The notes under the pieces are model-generated. The model was not told where the DNA came from, searched no databases, and saw only the letters and a list, made by a program, of their open reading frames with translations. This document shows, piece after piece, positions 15,849 through 24,213 of a DNA stretch of 33,813 nucleotides. The DNA is from Clostridia bacterium. Its GTDB lineage: Bacteria; Bacillota; Thermoanaerobacteria; Thermoanaerobacterales; Thermoanaerobacteraceae. Location of the stretch: contig DULG01000087.1 of NCBI GenBank assembly GCA_012840485.1, forward strand, positions 1-33,813, given 5' to 3'. Both the position numbers and the translations under genes were made by a program. Numbering within the stretch: position 1 is the stretch's first letter; the number at the start of each line of letters is the position of its first letter.

Positions 15849-18800
15849 ATGTTAGGAAGGAGTTTTGCTATATTTCTGGTTTTTATGTTTGTCTTCACTA
15901 TGAGTCCTGGGGTGTCTTTAAAGGTATTTTCACAAGATTCTTCTTTGTCATTGCCAATTGTCAATTGTGCTTTAATAGAAATAGTACCAAACCCTGTTAG
16001 GCTTTTACCAGGAGAAGAAAAACAATTTTCAATAAAAGCTTATAATGAAAAAGGAGAAGAAATTGCTGTTCCTTTAGAACAAGTCATTTGGCGTGCTGAG
16101 AGGGATATTGGTACAATTTCCAATGATGGGGTATTAATGGTGCCTCAAGTAGTTGAAGGGTTAAAATATGGCTATGTAGAAGCAGAATATAATGGAATGG
16201 TAGCAAAGGCCTTGGTTATAGTTGGTAACAAAATTGCAGAAGTCATTGAAGACTTTGAAAATATAGAGTTGAATGGAAAAGTTATATTGAGTACAGGGAC
16301 AATTACACAGGCTGGTAGTTTGCCAGCGACCGCAACAGTTCAGTTGGCAAAACGACCGGAACCTGTACTTTATGGGGAACATTCTGCAAAATTTATGTAC
16401 GATATGAGAGGAACTACCGGGACAACGGCAACTTATCTTAGTTTAAGAGATATTTCTACTGGTAGTTTAGATAGACCTATTCCTGGTATTCCTAAAAAAA
16501 TTGGTGTTTGGGTTTATGGTAATCAAAATAATCATTGGTTACGCGCAAGGTTAAGAAATAGCGACGGAAAAATGTTCCCTGTGGATTTAACGACAACGGC
16601 TAATTTTAATTGGACAGGATGGAAATATGTTACAGCAAATATTCCTTCTGATCAAAAAGGACCTTTTAAATTCATGGATTTGTATATTGTAGAGACAAAA
16701 GATACAAACAAAGATAGTGGTTTTGTCTACTACGATCGCTTAAGTGTGTTCTATACTGATACTGATGTTTTTGGTGTTGATATTATTGGGCTTACTCCTA
16801 TGCAAGTAGGAGAGACTAAACAAGCAAAGGTAGCTATTACACTTAAAAACAGCACATCCCCAGAAATAGTTAATAGTGGTATTACATACCTCAGTAGTAA
16901 TCCAAATGTTGCTTCGATTGACAATGAAGGTAATGTTATTGCTTTGCGCCCAGGTAAAACCACAATTGTGGCATTATATGGTAATGCAGAACCTGCTTTC
17001 TTTGAACTTTTAATTACGGAGAGTGAACCGATAGTTGATATACTTGAAATTTATGGTCCTGAAAAAATTGAAGCAGGAATGACAGGAAATTTACAAGTGT
17101 TTGCCAAATTTAATGGTTACGATAATAAAATTGAAGTTACTAAAGAAGTAAATTTTATTAACCAAAATCCAGAAATTGCTACTGTCAGTAAAGAAGGCAT
17201 TATCCAAGCATTATCAGAGGGGGAAACTACAATTATTGCTAAATATAAAAATAAAGAAGCTTTATATTCATTAAAAGTAACAAAGCCCACTCCTGTATTG
17301 TCAAAAATTGAATTAACAGGTTTGAAATCAATGACTGTGCAATCTGAGCTCCAAGCAAAAGTAATAGGTGTTTATACAGTATTGGGGGAAGAATATGAAA
17401 GAATTGAAATTAAAGAAGGTGTTACTTTTAAGAGTAGCAGACCAGAAGTAGCAGAAATTAACCAACAGGGGCTTGTTAAAGCTAAATCAGTAGGGGTTAC
17501 AGTAATAACAGCTAATTATTTAAATAAAACAGCTAGTTATGTGCTTGTTGTCAATAAGGAACCTATTACACCTAAAAGAGAATTTAGGGCTGCTTGGATT
17601 GCCACAGTAGATAATATAGATTGGCCTAAGAAGGGAGTCTATGATCCGGAACAACAAAAGCAGGATTTTATTGAAATATTAGATAAGCTGAAGGATATAG
17701 GAATGAATGCAATCATAGTTCAAATAAGACCAACAGCTGATTCATTCTATCCTTCTAAATATTTTCCGTGGTCTCATTGGTTGACAGGAATACAGGGTAA
17801 AGATCCTGGCTATGATCCTTTGGCCTTTATGATTGAAGAAGCTCATAAAAGAAATTTGGAATTTCATGCTTGGATTAATCCTTACCGTGTAAGTATGGGT
17901 GACGATTTAAATGCTCTGGTTGACAATCATCCTGCAAAACAGCATCCCGAGTGGGTTGTATCATATGGTGGGAAGCTATGGTTTAATCCAGGTAACCCTG
18001 AAGTAAAAGAGTATATTATAAATAGTATTATTGAGGTAGTTAAAAATTATGATATTGATGCTATTCATTTTGATGATTACTTTTATCCATATCCTGTAAC
18101 AGGTGTGGATTTTCCAGATGAGGAATTGTATCAAAAATATGGTGTAGGATTTGAAAGTAAAGAGGCTTGGCGTAGAAACAATGTGGATACCTTGATATCA
18201 GAATTATCACAAAAAATAAAAGCAACAAAACCTTATGTTAAATTTGGCATTAGTCCTTTTGGAATTTGGCGCAACAAATCCACTGATACAAATGGGTCAG
18301 AGACGAATGGATTTCAAAGTTATGATTCTCTATACGCTGATACAAGGAAATGGGTTCAAAATGAATGGATTGATTATATAGTACCCCAAATTTATTGGTA
18401 TTTTAACTATTCTCCAGCAGCTTATGAAAAACTAGTAGATTGGTGGAGGCAGCAAACTGCAGGCAAAAATGTACATCTATATATTGGTCATGCTGCTTAT
18501 CGAGTAGGAGCTGACGATGTTAATTGGTTGGATCCCGACCAACTCCCTAATCAAGTGTTATACAATAGAAATTTTGAAAATGTATATGGCAGCGTCTTTT
18601 TTGCCACAAATAATCTGCTTAAAAATCCTTTAGGGGTAACGGATCATTTAAAAGAATTATTTAAATATCCTGCGTTGGTACCACAAATGGAGTGGTTGAC
18701 TACTAATTTACCTTCGCAACCAATCAAAGTAAAAATAAATACTAAAGAGGCAGGGATTGAATTAAAATGGGAAGATGTAACACCTGAGAATACTGCTTAT

Positions 18801-19607
18801 TATGTGATCTATCGCGTAGAAGGGGAGGAAGTACCCAGTATCAATGATGCAAAAAATATTCTGGCACTCGTTAGGAAATCTAATGGTTTTCAACAGACTT
18901 ACCTGGATTTAAATGTTTTACCAGATAAAACTTATAGTTATGCAATAACGGGAGTTAATAGGATAAACGAAGAAGGTGTACCAATTTATATTACTGTTAA
19001 AGAAGCTTCACAAGGGAAAGTAATTGTAGTAGGTAATACAACTACTTATCTTTTAGAAAAGGACAAACTAGAAGAAGAAATTAATGATAAGCACAAAAAA
19101 GAATTAAAGTTTGACTTGACCGATATAGGTACAACAAGCCAAAAAGAATTAGAGATACCTTTAGAAGTTTTAAGATTATTGGAAAAAGGTAATAAAAGAA
19201 TAATAATAAAATCAGATGAGATAACCTTAGAGTTCAACTCAAAAACCGTTGTTGCACCAAAAAATATTTTTAAGCTTATTGAAGAGGAAGGTTCACTGAC
19301 CATAGCTATAAATAACAAAGGGAAAATAGAAGTAGACAGTTTTAATTCACTTACTAATGCCTATGAGGTAATATTAAAGGCAGGAGATAAAGTGGTAAAA
19401 ATTAAAGAACCATTTAAGATAAGCTTTAATTTGCCTGATAAAAATGATTTTAAAAAAGTTGGAGTTTATTTCTGGGAAGAGAAAAATGGTAGATGGGAAC
19501 ATATTGGGGGAAAAGCTGACAGCAAAGCAAATACGATAACTGTAGAAGCAAAACAAATGACAATTTATACTGTTTTTGAACATGAAAAAAATTTATACCA
19601 TAACTAA
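15849..19607 (+). CDS. Large secreted GHL10-family (YngK/DigH-like) glycoside hydrolase with Big2 repeats
   Basis: This 1252-residue exported protein starts with a signal peptide (hydrophobic SFAIFLVFMFVF, likely cleaved after VFS near residue 28). It continues with a Big-like domain (about 40-130), a jelly-roll segment resembling a carbohydrate-binding module (about 131-305) and three Big2-type repeats (about 308-570, each with an I-A-T-V-S-x-x-G-type strand). The catalytic GHL10 domain spans about 576-935, beginning KREFRAAWIATVDNIDWP and containing AIHFDDYFYPYP. A fibronectin III-like domain (about 958-1055) and a hydrophilic C-terminal domain follow. E. coli DigH, of the same family, cleaves denuded peptidoglycan strands. 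Placement here suggests a surface enzyme supplying glycan fragments. No LPXTG or SLH anchor was seen. Confidence 0.85.
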   Translation: MLGRSFAIFLVFMFVFTMSPGVSLKVFSQDSSLSLPIVNCALIEIVPNPVRLLPGEEKQFSIKAYNEKGEEIAVPLEQVIWRAERDIGTISNDGVLMVPQVVEGLKYGYVEAEYNGMVAKALVIVGNKIAEVIEDFENIELNGKVILSTGTITQAGSLPATATVQLAKRPEPVLYGEHSAKFMYDMRGTTGTTATYLSLRDISTGSLDRPIPGIPKKIGVWVYGNQNNHWLRARLRNSDGKMFPVDLTTTANFNWTGWKYVTANIPSDQKGPFKFMDLYIVETKDTNKDSGFVYYDRLSVFYTDTDVFGVDIIGLTPMQVGETKQAKVAITLKNSTSPEIVNSGITYLSSNPNVASIDNEGNVIALRPGKTTIVALYGNAEPAFFELLITESEPIVDILEIYGPEKIEAGMTGNLQVFAKFNGYDNKIEVTKEVNFINQNPEIATVSKEGIIQALSEGETTIIAKYKNKEALYSLKVTKPTPVLSKIELTGLKSMTVQSELQAKVIGVYTVLGEEYERIEIKEGVTFKSSRPEVAEINQQGLVKAKSVGVTVITANYLNKTASYVLVVNKEPITPKREFRAAWIATVDNIDWPKKGVYDPEQQKQDFIEILDKLKDIGMNAIIVQIRPTADSFYPSKYFPWSHWLTGIQGKDPGYDPLAFMIEEAHKRNLEFHAWINPYRVSMGDDLNALVDNHPAKQHPEWVVSYGGKLWFNPGNPEVKEYIINSIIEVVKNYDIDAIHFDDYFYPYPVTGVDFPDEELYQKYGVGFESKEAWRRNNVDTLISELSQKIKATKPYVKFGISPFGIWRNKSTDTNGSETNGFQSYDSLYADTRKWVQNEWIDYIVPQIYWYFNYSPAAYEKLVDWWRQQTAGKNVHLYIGHAAYRVGADDVNWLDPDQLPNQVLYNRNFENVYGSVFFATNNLLKNPLGVTDHLKELFKYPALVPQMEWLTTNLPSQPIKVKINTKEAGIELKWEDVTPENTAYYVIYRVEGEEVPSINDAKNILALVRKSNGFQQTYLDLNVLPDKTYSYAITGVNRINEEGVPIYITVKEASQGKVIVVGNTTTYLLEKDKLEEEINDKHKKELKFDLTDIGTTSQKELEIPLEVLRLLEKGNKRIIIKSDEITLEFNSKTVVAPKNIFKLIEEEGSLTIAINNKGKIEVDSFNSLTNAYEVILKAGDKVVKIKEPFKISFNLPDKNDFKKVGVYFWEEKNGRWEHIGGKADSKANTITVEAKQMTIYTVFEHEKNLYHN

Positions 19608-19696
19608 AATTTAGCTTATATGGCTTAAACATAATATTAATAATCTCTACAATTAATTTATAGTAAAAATATAAGGATGTAAAAGGAGAAAAACCT

Positions 19697-20494
19697 ATGA
19701 GAATAATAGTCCCAATAAAACAAGTACCTGAGACGAGCAATGTAAAAATGGATCCTGTGACAGGAACAATGATAAGAGAAGGAGTAGAAAATGTAGTAAA
19801 TCCTCTTGACCTATATGCTATTGAAACAGCGATAAGGCTAAAGGAAAAATACGGAGGAAAGATAATTGTTATATCAATGGGACCTGAAAAAGCGGTGGAG
19901 GCAATAAAAGAAGCAATTGCAATGGGATGTGATGATGGGATACTTTTATCAGATAAAAAGTTTGCAGGATCCGATACATTTGCTACTTCCTATGTTTTGG
20001 CAAAAGCTATTAAACAAACAGGAGATTTTGACCTTGTAATATGTGGAGAAAGAGCTACAGATGGAGACACAGGACAGGTGGGGCCAGGTATTGCTTCTTT
20101 TTTAGATTTACCTCTTTCCACTTTTACAAGTCAAATCCTATCAGTAGAAAATGGGAAAATTACAGTAAAAAGGCTTGTTGAAGAAGGATATGAGGAAATT
20201 GAAATGATGCTTCCAGCAGTGTTAACAGTGGTCAAGGAAATAAGCGATCCAAGGTTGCCTACTTTAAGAGGCAAATTAAAGGCAAAAAAGATGGAAATAC
20301 CTATATGGGATGCACAAAAAATAGGTGCTGAAGGACAAAAGATAGGGCTTAAAGGTTCACCTACAAGGGTTGTAAAAATATTTACACCTAAAGTGACAAG
20401 AGAAGGTGAAAAAGTCATTGTAAAAGATGAAAAAACCTTACACCAAGCAATTGATAAAATTATAGATTATCTCATTGAAAAAGAACTTATTTAA
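19697..20494 (+). CDS. etfB: Electron transfer flavoprotein beta subunit
   Basis: This 265-residue EtfB has the N-terminal IIVPIKQVPETSNVKMD, the core DLVICGERATDGDTGQVGPG and TLRGKLKAKKMEIPIW near the C-terminus. With the following etfA and FAD dehydrogenase genes it matches the order of lctBCD, the lactate dehydrogenase/ETF complex of Acetobacterium woodii, in which lactate oxidation is coupled to NAD+ by electron confurcation with reduced ferredoxin. Whether this EtfB holds FAD (bifurcating type) or AMP cannot be settled by eye. The 89-base gap before it contains no clear promoter or terminator, so it is probably the continuation of the muropeptide operon. Confidence 0.93.
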   Translation: MRIIVPIKQVPETSNVKMDPVTGTMIREGVENVVNPLDLYAIETAIRLKEKYGGKIIVISMGPEKAVEAIKEAIAMGCDDGILLSDKKFAGSDTFATSYVLAKAIKQTGDFDLVICGERATDGDTGQVGPGIASFLDLPLSTFTSQILSVENGKITVKRLVEEGYEEIEMMLPAVLTVVKEISDPRLPTLRGKLKAKKMEIPIWDAQKIGAEGQKIGLKGSPTRVVKIFTPKVTREGEKVIVKDEKTLHQAIDKIIDYLIEKELI

Positions 20495-20506
20495 GGAGGC
20501 TTCATA

Positions 20507-21511
20507 GTGAAAGAAGTATGGACTTTAGCAGAATTTCGACATGGCAAATTAAATCCCATATCATTTGAATTATTAAACAGAGGTAAAAATCTTGCTCAAA
20601 AATTAAATACATCTCTTGCTTCTGTCGTGATAGGCTATAACATAAAAAAAGAGGATATTGATGAACTTATAAAAAGAGGGGCAGATAAAGTATATGTAGT
20701 AGATGATATAAGGTTAGAAAATTTTATGGTAGAAACTTATGCAAAAGTGATTTTAAAGCTATTAGATGAATATAATCCAGATATATTTATAGCTGCTGCT
20801 ACAACAATTGGTAGAACTTTAATGCCATATATTGCGGTGAAAAAACAAACAGGCCTTACTGCTGATTGTACAGTTCTTGATATTGAAGAAGAAACAGAGA
20901 ATCTTCTGCAGACAAGGCCAGCAATCGGAGGGAATATTCTTGCTACAATAAAAACGCCCAATACAAAGCCTCAAATGGCTACAGTAAGGCCTCATTCTAC
21001 AAAACCTTCACCACCTGATAAAACAAAAAAAGGGGAAGTAATCTACAAGCAATTTGATAATGAGGCATTTAATGCTAAAACAAAATATATAAAGTTTGTA
21101 AAGGATGAGTCACAGCAAATAAACATACAGGATGCCAAAATAATAGTAGCAGGAGGAAGAGGCTTAGGAAAAGCAGAAAATTTCAAATTGATAGAGGAGT
21201 TAGCAGACCTTTTAGGTGGAGCGGTAGGGGCTTCCCGCGATGTTGTTGATAGAGGGTGGAAAACTTACCCTCATCAGATAGGGTTAAGTGGGAAGACCGT
21301 CTCACCAGCACTATATATTGCAGTTGGCATCTCTGGCGCAATCCAGCATATAGCAGGTATGCAAACTTCAGAAAATATAATAGCAATAAATAAAGATCCT
21401 GAGGCACAGATATTTAAAATTTCAAATCTTGGTATAGTTGGTGATTTACATGAAATACTGCCCCTTCTTATAGAAAGAATCAAGGAATATAAGAAAAAGG
21501 GGGCGAATTAA
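20507..21511 (+). CDS. etfA: Electron transfer flavoprotein alpha subunit
   Basis: This 334-residue EtfA has the C-terminal FAD-binding domain clearly visible: IIVAGGRGLGKAENF, GASRDVVDRGWKTYPHQIGL and GISGAIQHIAGMQTSENIIA. The N-terminus starts directly with the ETF fold (EVWTLAEFRHGKL), so there is no added ferredoxin-like iron-sulfur domain as found in some clostridial EtfA proteins. It starts at a GTG with AAGGAGG, 12 bases after etfB, and its stop immediately precedes the next start. It would form a heterodimer with EtfB that takes electrons from the downstream dehydrogenase. Confidence 0.94.
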   Translation: MKEVWTLAEFRHGKLNPISFELLNRGKNLAQKLNTSLASVVIGYNIKKEDIDELIKRGADKVYVVDDIRLENFMVETYAKVILKLLDEYNPDIFIAAATTIGRTLMPYIAVKKQTGLTADCTVLDIEEETENLLQTRPAIGGNILATIKTPNTKPQMATVRPHSTKPSPPDKTKKGEVIYKQFDNEAFNAKTKYIKFVKDESQQINIQDAKIIVAGGRGLGKAENFKLIEELADLLGGAVGASRDVVDRGWKTYPHQIGLSGKTVSPALYIAVGISGAIQHIAGMQTSENIIAINKDPEAQIFKISNLGIVGDLHEILPLLIERIKEYKKKGAN

Positions 21512-22921
21512 GTGTACAACAAATTAACTCAGGAAATCATAGACGAATTAATAAAAATAGTAGGAAGTAACAATGTAATATATAACAATTTTGAAGCATT
21601 AGAAGCCTATTCTCACGATGAAGTTGCAGAAAAACATTATGCCCATATGCCGGAAGCTGTTGTAAAACCTTCATCAGCAGAAGAAATAGCACAAATAATG
21701 AAACTGGCAAACAAATACAAAATTCCTGTTACACCCAGAGGTGCTGGAAGTGGCCTTTCTGGTGGAGCAGTACCTGTATATGGTGGTATTGTTTTATCCG
21801 TCGAAAAAATGAATAAGATTCTTGAAATAGATAAAGAAAATCTGGTAGTAGTTGTTGAGCCTGGGGTTGTGACGAATGAAATTAATAATGCTGTTAAAGA
21901 ATATGGCCTATTTTATGCAGGATATCCTATGAGTGTAGAAACCTGCTATATAGGAGGCAATGTTGCAGAAAATGCAGGTGGTGGAAGAGCAGTTAAATAT
22001 GGAGTAACTGGGAGATATGTTTTAGGATTAGAAGTGGTGACTCCAACAGGGGATATCGTACATCTTGGCGGGAAAGTGATGAAAGATGTTACTGGATATG
22101 ACCTCATTCACCTTATGGTAGGTTCTGAAGGGACACTGGGGATATTTACAAAGATATACCTTAAACTTATGCCACTTCCTCAAGCAAAAGTAGATTTGCT
22201 GGTGCTGTTTCATGATATGGATACTGCTATTAAAATAGTACCAAAAATCATGACGTTTGGAAGAATAATACCTACCTCAATAGAATTTATGGATGACTTG
22301 TCATTTAAGGCAGCATGTAGATATCTCAATGAAAAGATACCCTTTGAAGAAGCAGGAGCAATGCTTTTAATAGAACTTGACGGAAACAATAAGACAGAAT
22401 TAGAAGAGCAGTATGAAATTATAGGAAACTTGTGCATGGAAAATGGCGCAATAGAAGTATATATTGCTGATAATGCTACTACTTCAGAAAGAATATGGAG
22501 GATAAGGCGGAACATAGCAGAAGCATGGAAACAGTTTAGCCCTCATCAAAGCCTTGAAGATGTGGTTGTACCTATATCGGAAATACCAACATTCATAAAA
22601 AAGGTAAGAGAAATCTCCGAAAAATATGATATACCTATTCCCTGCTATGGACATGCAGGAGATGGCAATATACACGCAACACCAATAAAGAAGCCAGAAC
22701 TTTCTATGGAAGAATGGCATAAAAGACTAAAAGAGCTTTTAATAGACCTTTATATGATTGTAAAAGAACTTGGTGGAACAATAAGCGGTGAACATGGTAT
22801 AGGACATAAAAGAAAAGATTATTTACCACTAGTATTAGAGCCACAGCATATAGAAATGATGAGAGTAATTAAAAAAGCACTTGACCCAAATCTAATACTT
22901 AATCCAGGAAAAATAATATAA
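21512..22921 (+). CDS. glcD: FAD-linked oxidase, probable ETF-dependent D-lactate dehydrogenase
   Basis: This 469-residue GlcD/LctD-type flavoenzyme has an N-terminal FAD-binding 4 domain (VTPRGAGSGLSGGAVPVYGG, then VETCYIGGNVAENAGGGRAV and VTGYDLIHLMVGSEGTLGIF). Its C-terminal FAD-oxidase domain contains YGHAGDGNIHATPI and GTISGEHGIGHKRKDY, whose histidines bind substrate or metal in the family. Members oxidise D-2-hydroxy acids such as D-lactate or glycolate. Direct linkage to etfBA and to murQ, which releases D-lactate, makes D-lactate the best substrate guess. It starts at a GTG immediately after the etfA stop (TAAGTG), indicating translational coupling. It is the last gene before the opp promoter. 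Confidence 0.9.
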   Translation: MYNKLTQEIIDELIKIVGSNNVIYNNFEALEAYSHDEVAEKHYAHMPEAVVKPSSAEEIAQIMKLANKYKIPVTPRGAGSGLSGGAVPVYGGIVLSVEKMNKILEIDKENLVVVVEPGVVTNEINNAVKEYGLFYAGYPMSVETCYIGGNVAENAGGGRAVKYGVTGRYVLGLEVVTPTGDIVHLGGKVMKDVTGYDLIHLMVGSEGTLGIFTKIYLKLMPLPQAKVDLLVLFHDMDTAIKIVPKIMTFGRIIPTSIEFMDDLSFKAACRYLNEKIPFEEAGAMLLIELDGNNKTELEEQYEIIGNLCMENGAIEVYIADNATTSERIWRIRRNIAEAWKQFSPHQSLEDVVVPISEIPTFIKKVREISEKYDIPIPCYGHAGDGNIHATPIKKPELSMEEWHKRLKELLIDLYMIVKELGGTISGEHGIGHKRKDYLPLVLEPQHIEMMRVIKKALDPNLILNPGKII

Positions 22922-22938
22922 AAAAGTTCACTAACTCA

Positions 22939-22966
22939 TTGACAAATTTAAAATATATGGTATAAT
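22939..22966 (+). promoter_or_regulatory. Consensus sigma-A promoter of the opp operon
   Basis: A perfect TTGACA (22939-22944) and a perfect TATAAT (22961-22966) are separated by 16 bases. It lies only 17 bases after the glcD stop, and transcription would begin near 22973, leaving a leader of about 157 bases. A promoter this strong is expected to need regulation. Confidence 0.85.
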
Positions 22967-23041
22967 AAAAGGGGGTTTGTATGCAATAATAAAATGACCA
23001 GATATTTAGGAATTTACTACAATTATTAGCAAAAGGAGGGA

Positions 23042-23055
23042 TAAGGACGTTTTCA
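23042..23055. promoter_or_regulatory. CRE-like site in the opp leader
   Basis: TAAGGACGTTTTCA matches the right half of the CcpA catabolite-response consensus TGWAANCGNTNWCA fully and the left half poorly (three mismatches). It lies about 70 bases downstream of the predicted start point, where a bound repressor could act as a roadblock. This is a candidate only. Confidence 0.3.
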
Positions 23056-23129
23056 TAAGACAAAGCAATAATTTCTGTAACAAACAAAAGTTCAAGTAAA
23101 TCTAAATAAATACAGATAGGTGAGGATGA

Positions 23130-24149
23130 ATGCTAAAAAAGATTTTATCTAATTACTTTTTCATAAGATTAGTAAAAGCTTTAGTGACAATTTTTGTAGT
23201 GGCAACATTTACTTTCTTCTTGATTAGGCTTATGCCAGGTAATCCATTGGATATATTTATTGCGACTCAATTAGCACAAGGTGTTCCTTTGCAAGAAGCT
23301 CAAGAAAGAGCTGCCTCCTTATTTCATATTGATTTAAGTAGGCCTATGATGTTACAGTATTTAGATTATTTAAAAAATTTAGCAAGAGGAGATTTTGGAG
23401 TTTCTATTATATCTACTAATACTCCAGTAAGTAAGATAATATTGCGTTTTTTGCCTTGGACTCTATTTGTAGTTACTGTTTCTCTATTTATTAGTTTTAT
23501 CGGAGGTATATTGCTGGGTGTTGTTATGGCATTGTATAGAAATAGCTGGATAGACCAAATACTATCCTTTCTTGCTTCAATTATTTCATCAATACCCAAC
23601 TATGTAATAGCTATGTTGATAGTGGTATATTTTGGTGTAAAATTAAAATGGTTTAATATAGCTGAAATACGCGGTTCTCTGTCTCCCGGCGTTAAACCAG
23701 AATTTTCACTGTACTTTTTGAAAGATGCTTTTTACCATGCGATGCTGCCAATTATAGTGTATGTTTTAACTACGATAGGGTCATGGATGTTAGTAATGAA
23801 ATCCAGCACGATTTCTACCTTAGGAGAAGATTATGTAGAAGTTGCTAAAGCAAGAGGTATAAAAGAAAGCAGAATAATGACTAGTTATGTAGCGCGAAAT
23901 GCTATACTTCCTTTGTTTGTCTCATTAGCAATTTCTATAGGATTTGTAGTAGGAGGTTCTCCTTTAATAGAAAGTATTTTCGTTTATCAAGGGATAGGTT
24001 TAAAACTTAGTGATGCGATTACTACGAGGGATTATCCTGTAATGCAAGCTATATTTTTGATTATAACTGCTTCTGTAGTGGTAGCTAATTTTTTAGCAGA
24101 TCTTTTGTTAGGAGTATTAGATCCTCGAATTCGTACTTCAAGAAATTAG
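23130..24149 (+). CDS. Opp/Dpp-type ABC transporter permease (OppB-like)
   Basis: This 339-residue inner-membrane permease has the first membrane segment followed by FFLIRLMPGNPLDIFIA, the standard DppB/OppB beginning. It has about six transmembrane segments in total, and the EAA-type loop reads YVEVAKARGIKESRIMTSYV, which contacts the ATPase. AGGTGA lies 6 bases before the ATG. It is the first gene of a permease-permease-ATPase-ATPase-small protein-binding protein operon. The family carries peptides and, in thermophiles, also oligosaccharides, so substrate must be judged from the neighbourhood, which is peptidoglycan breakdown. Confidence 0.93.
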   Translation: MLKKILSNYFFIRLVKALVTIFVVATFTFFLIRLMPGNPLDIFIATQLAQGVPLQEAQERAASLFHIDLSRPMMLQYLDYLKNLARGDFGVSIISTNTPVSKIILRFLPWTLFVVTVSLFISFIGGILLGVVMALYRNSWIDQILSFLASIISSIPNYVIAMLIVVYFGVKLKWFNIAEIRGSLSPGVKPEFSLYFLKDAFYHAMLPIIVYVLTTIGSWMLVMKSSTISTLGEDYVEVAKARGIKESRIMTSYVARNAILPLFVSLAISIGFVVGGSPLIESIFVYQGIGLKLSDAITTRDYPVMQAIFLIITASVVVANFLADLLLGVLDPRIRTSRN

Positions 24150-24213
24150 CATTTACTTGTGCAATTAAAACATAATAAAAAATAAAAAAGTGTGGGAGAG
24201 GAAAGGTCATCAG

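Noticed and set aside
21512-22921. Glycolate oxidase GlcD as the function
   Set aside because: No glcE or glcF is adjacent, while etfBA and murQ are, so D-lactate is the better substrate; glycolate is not formally excluded.
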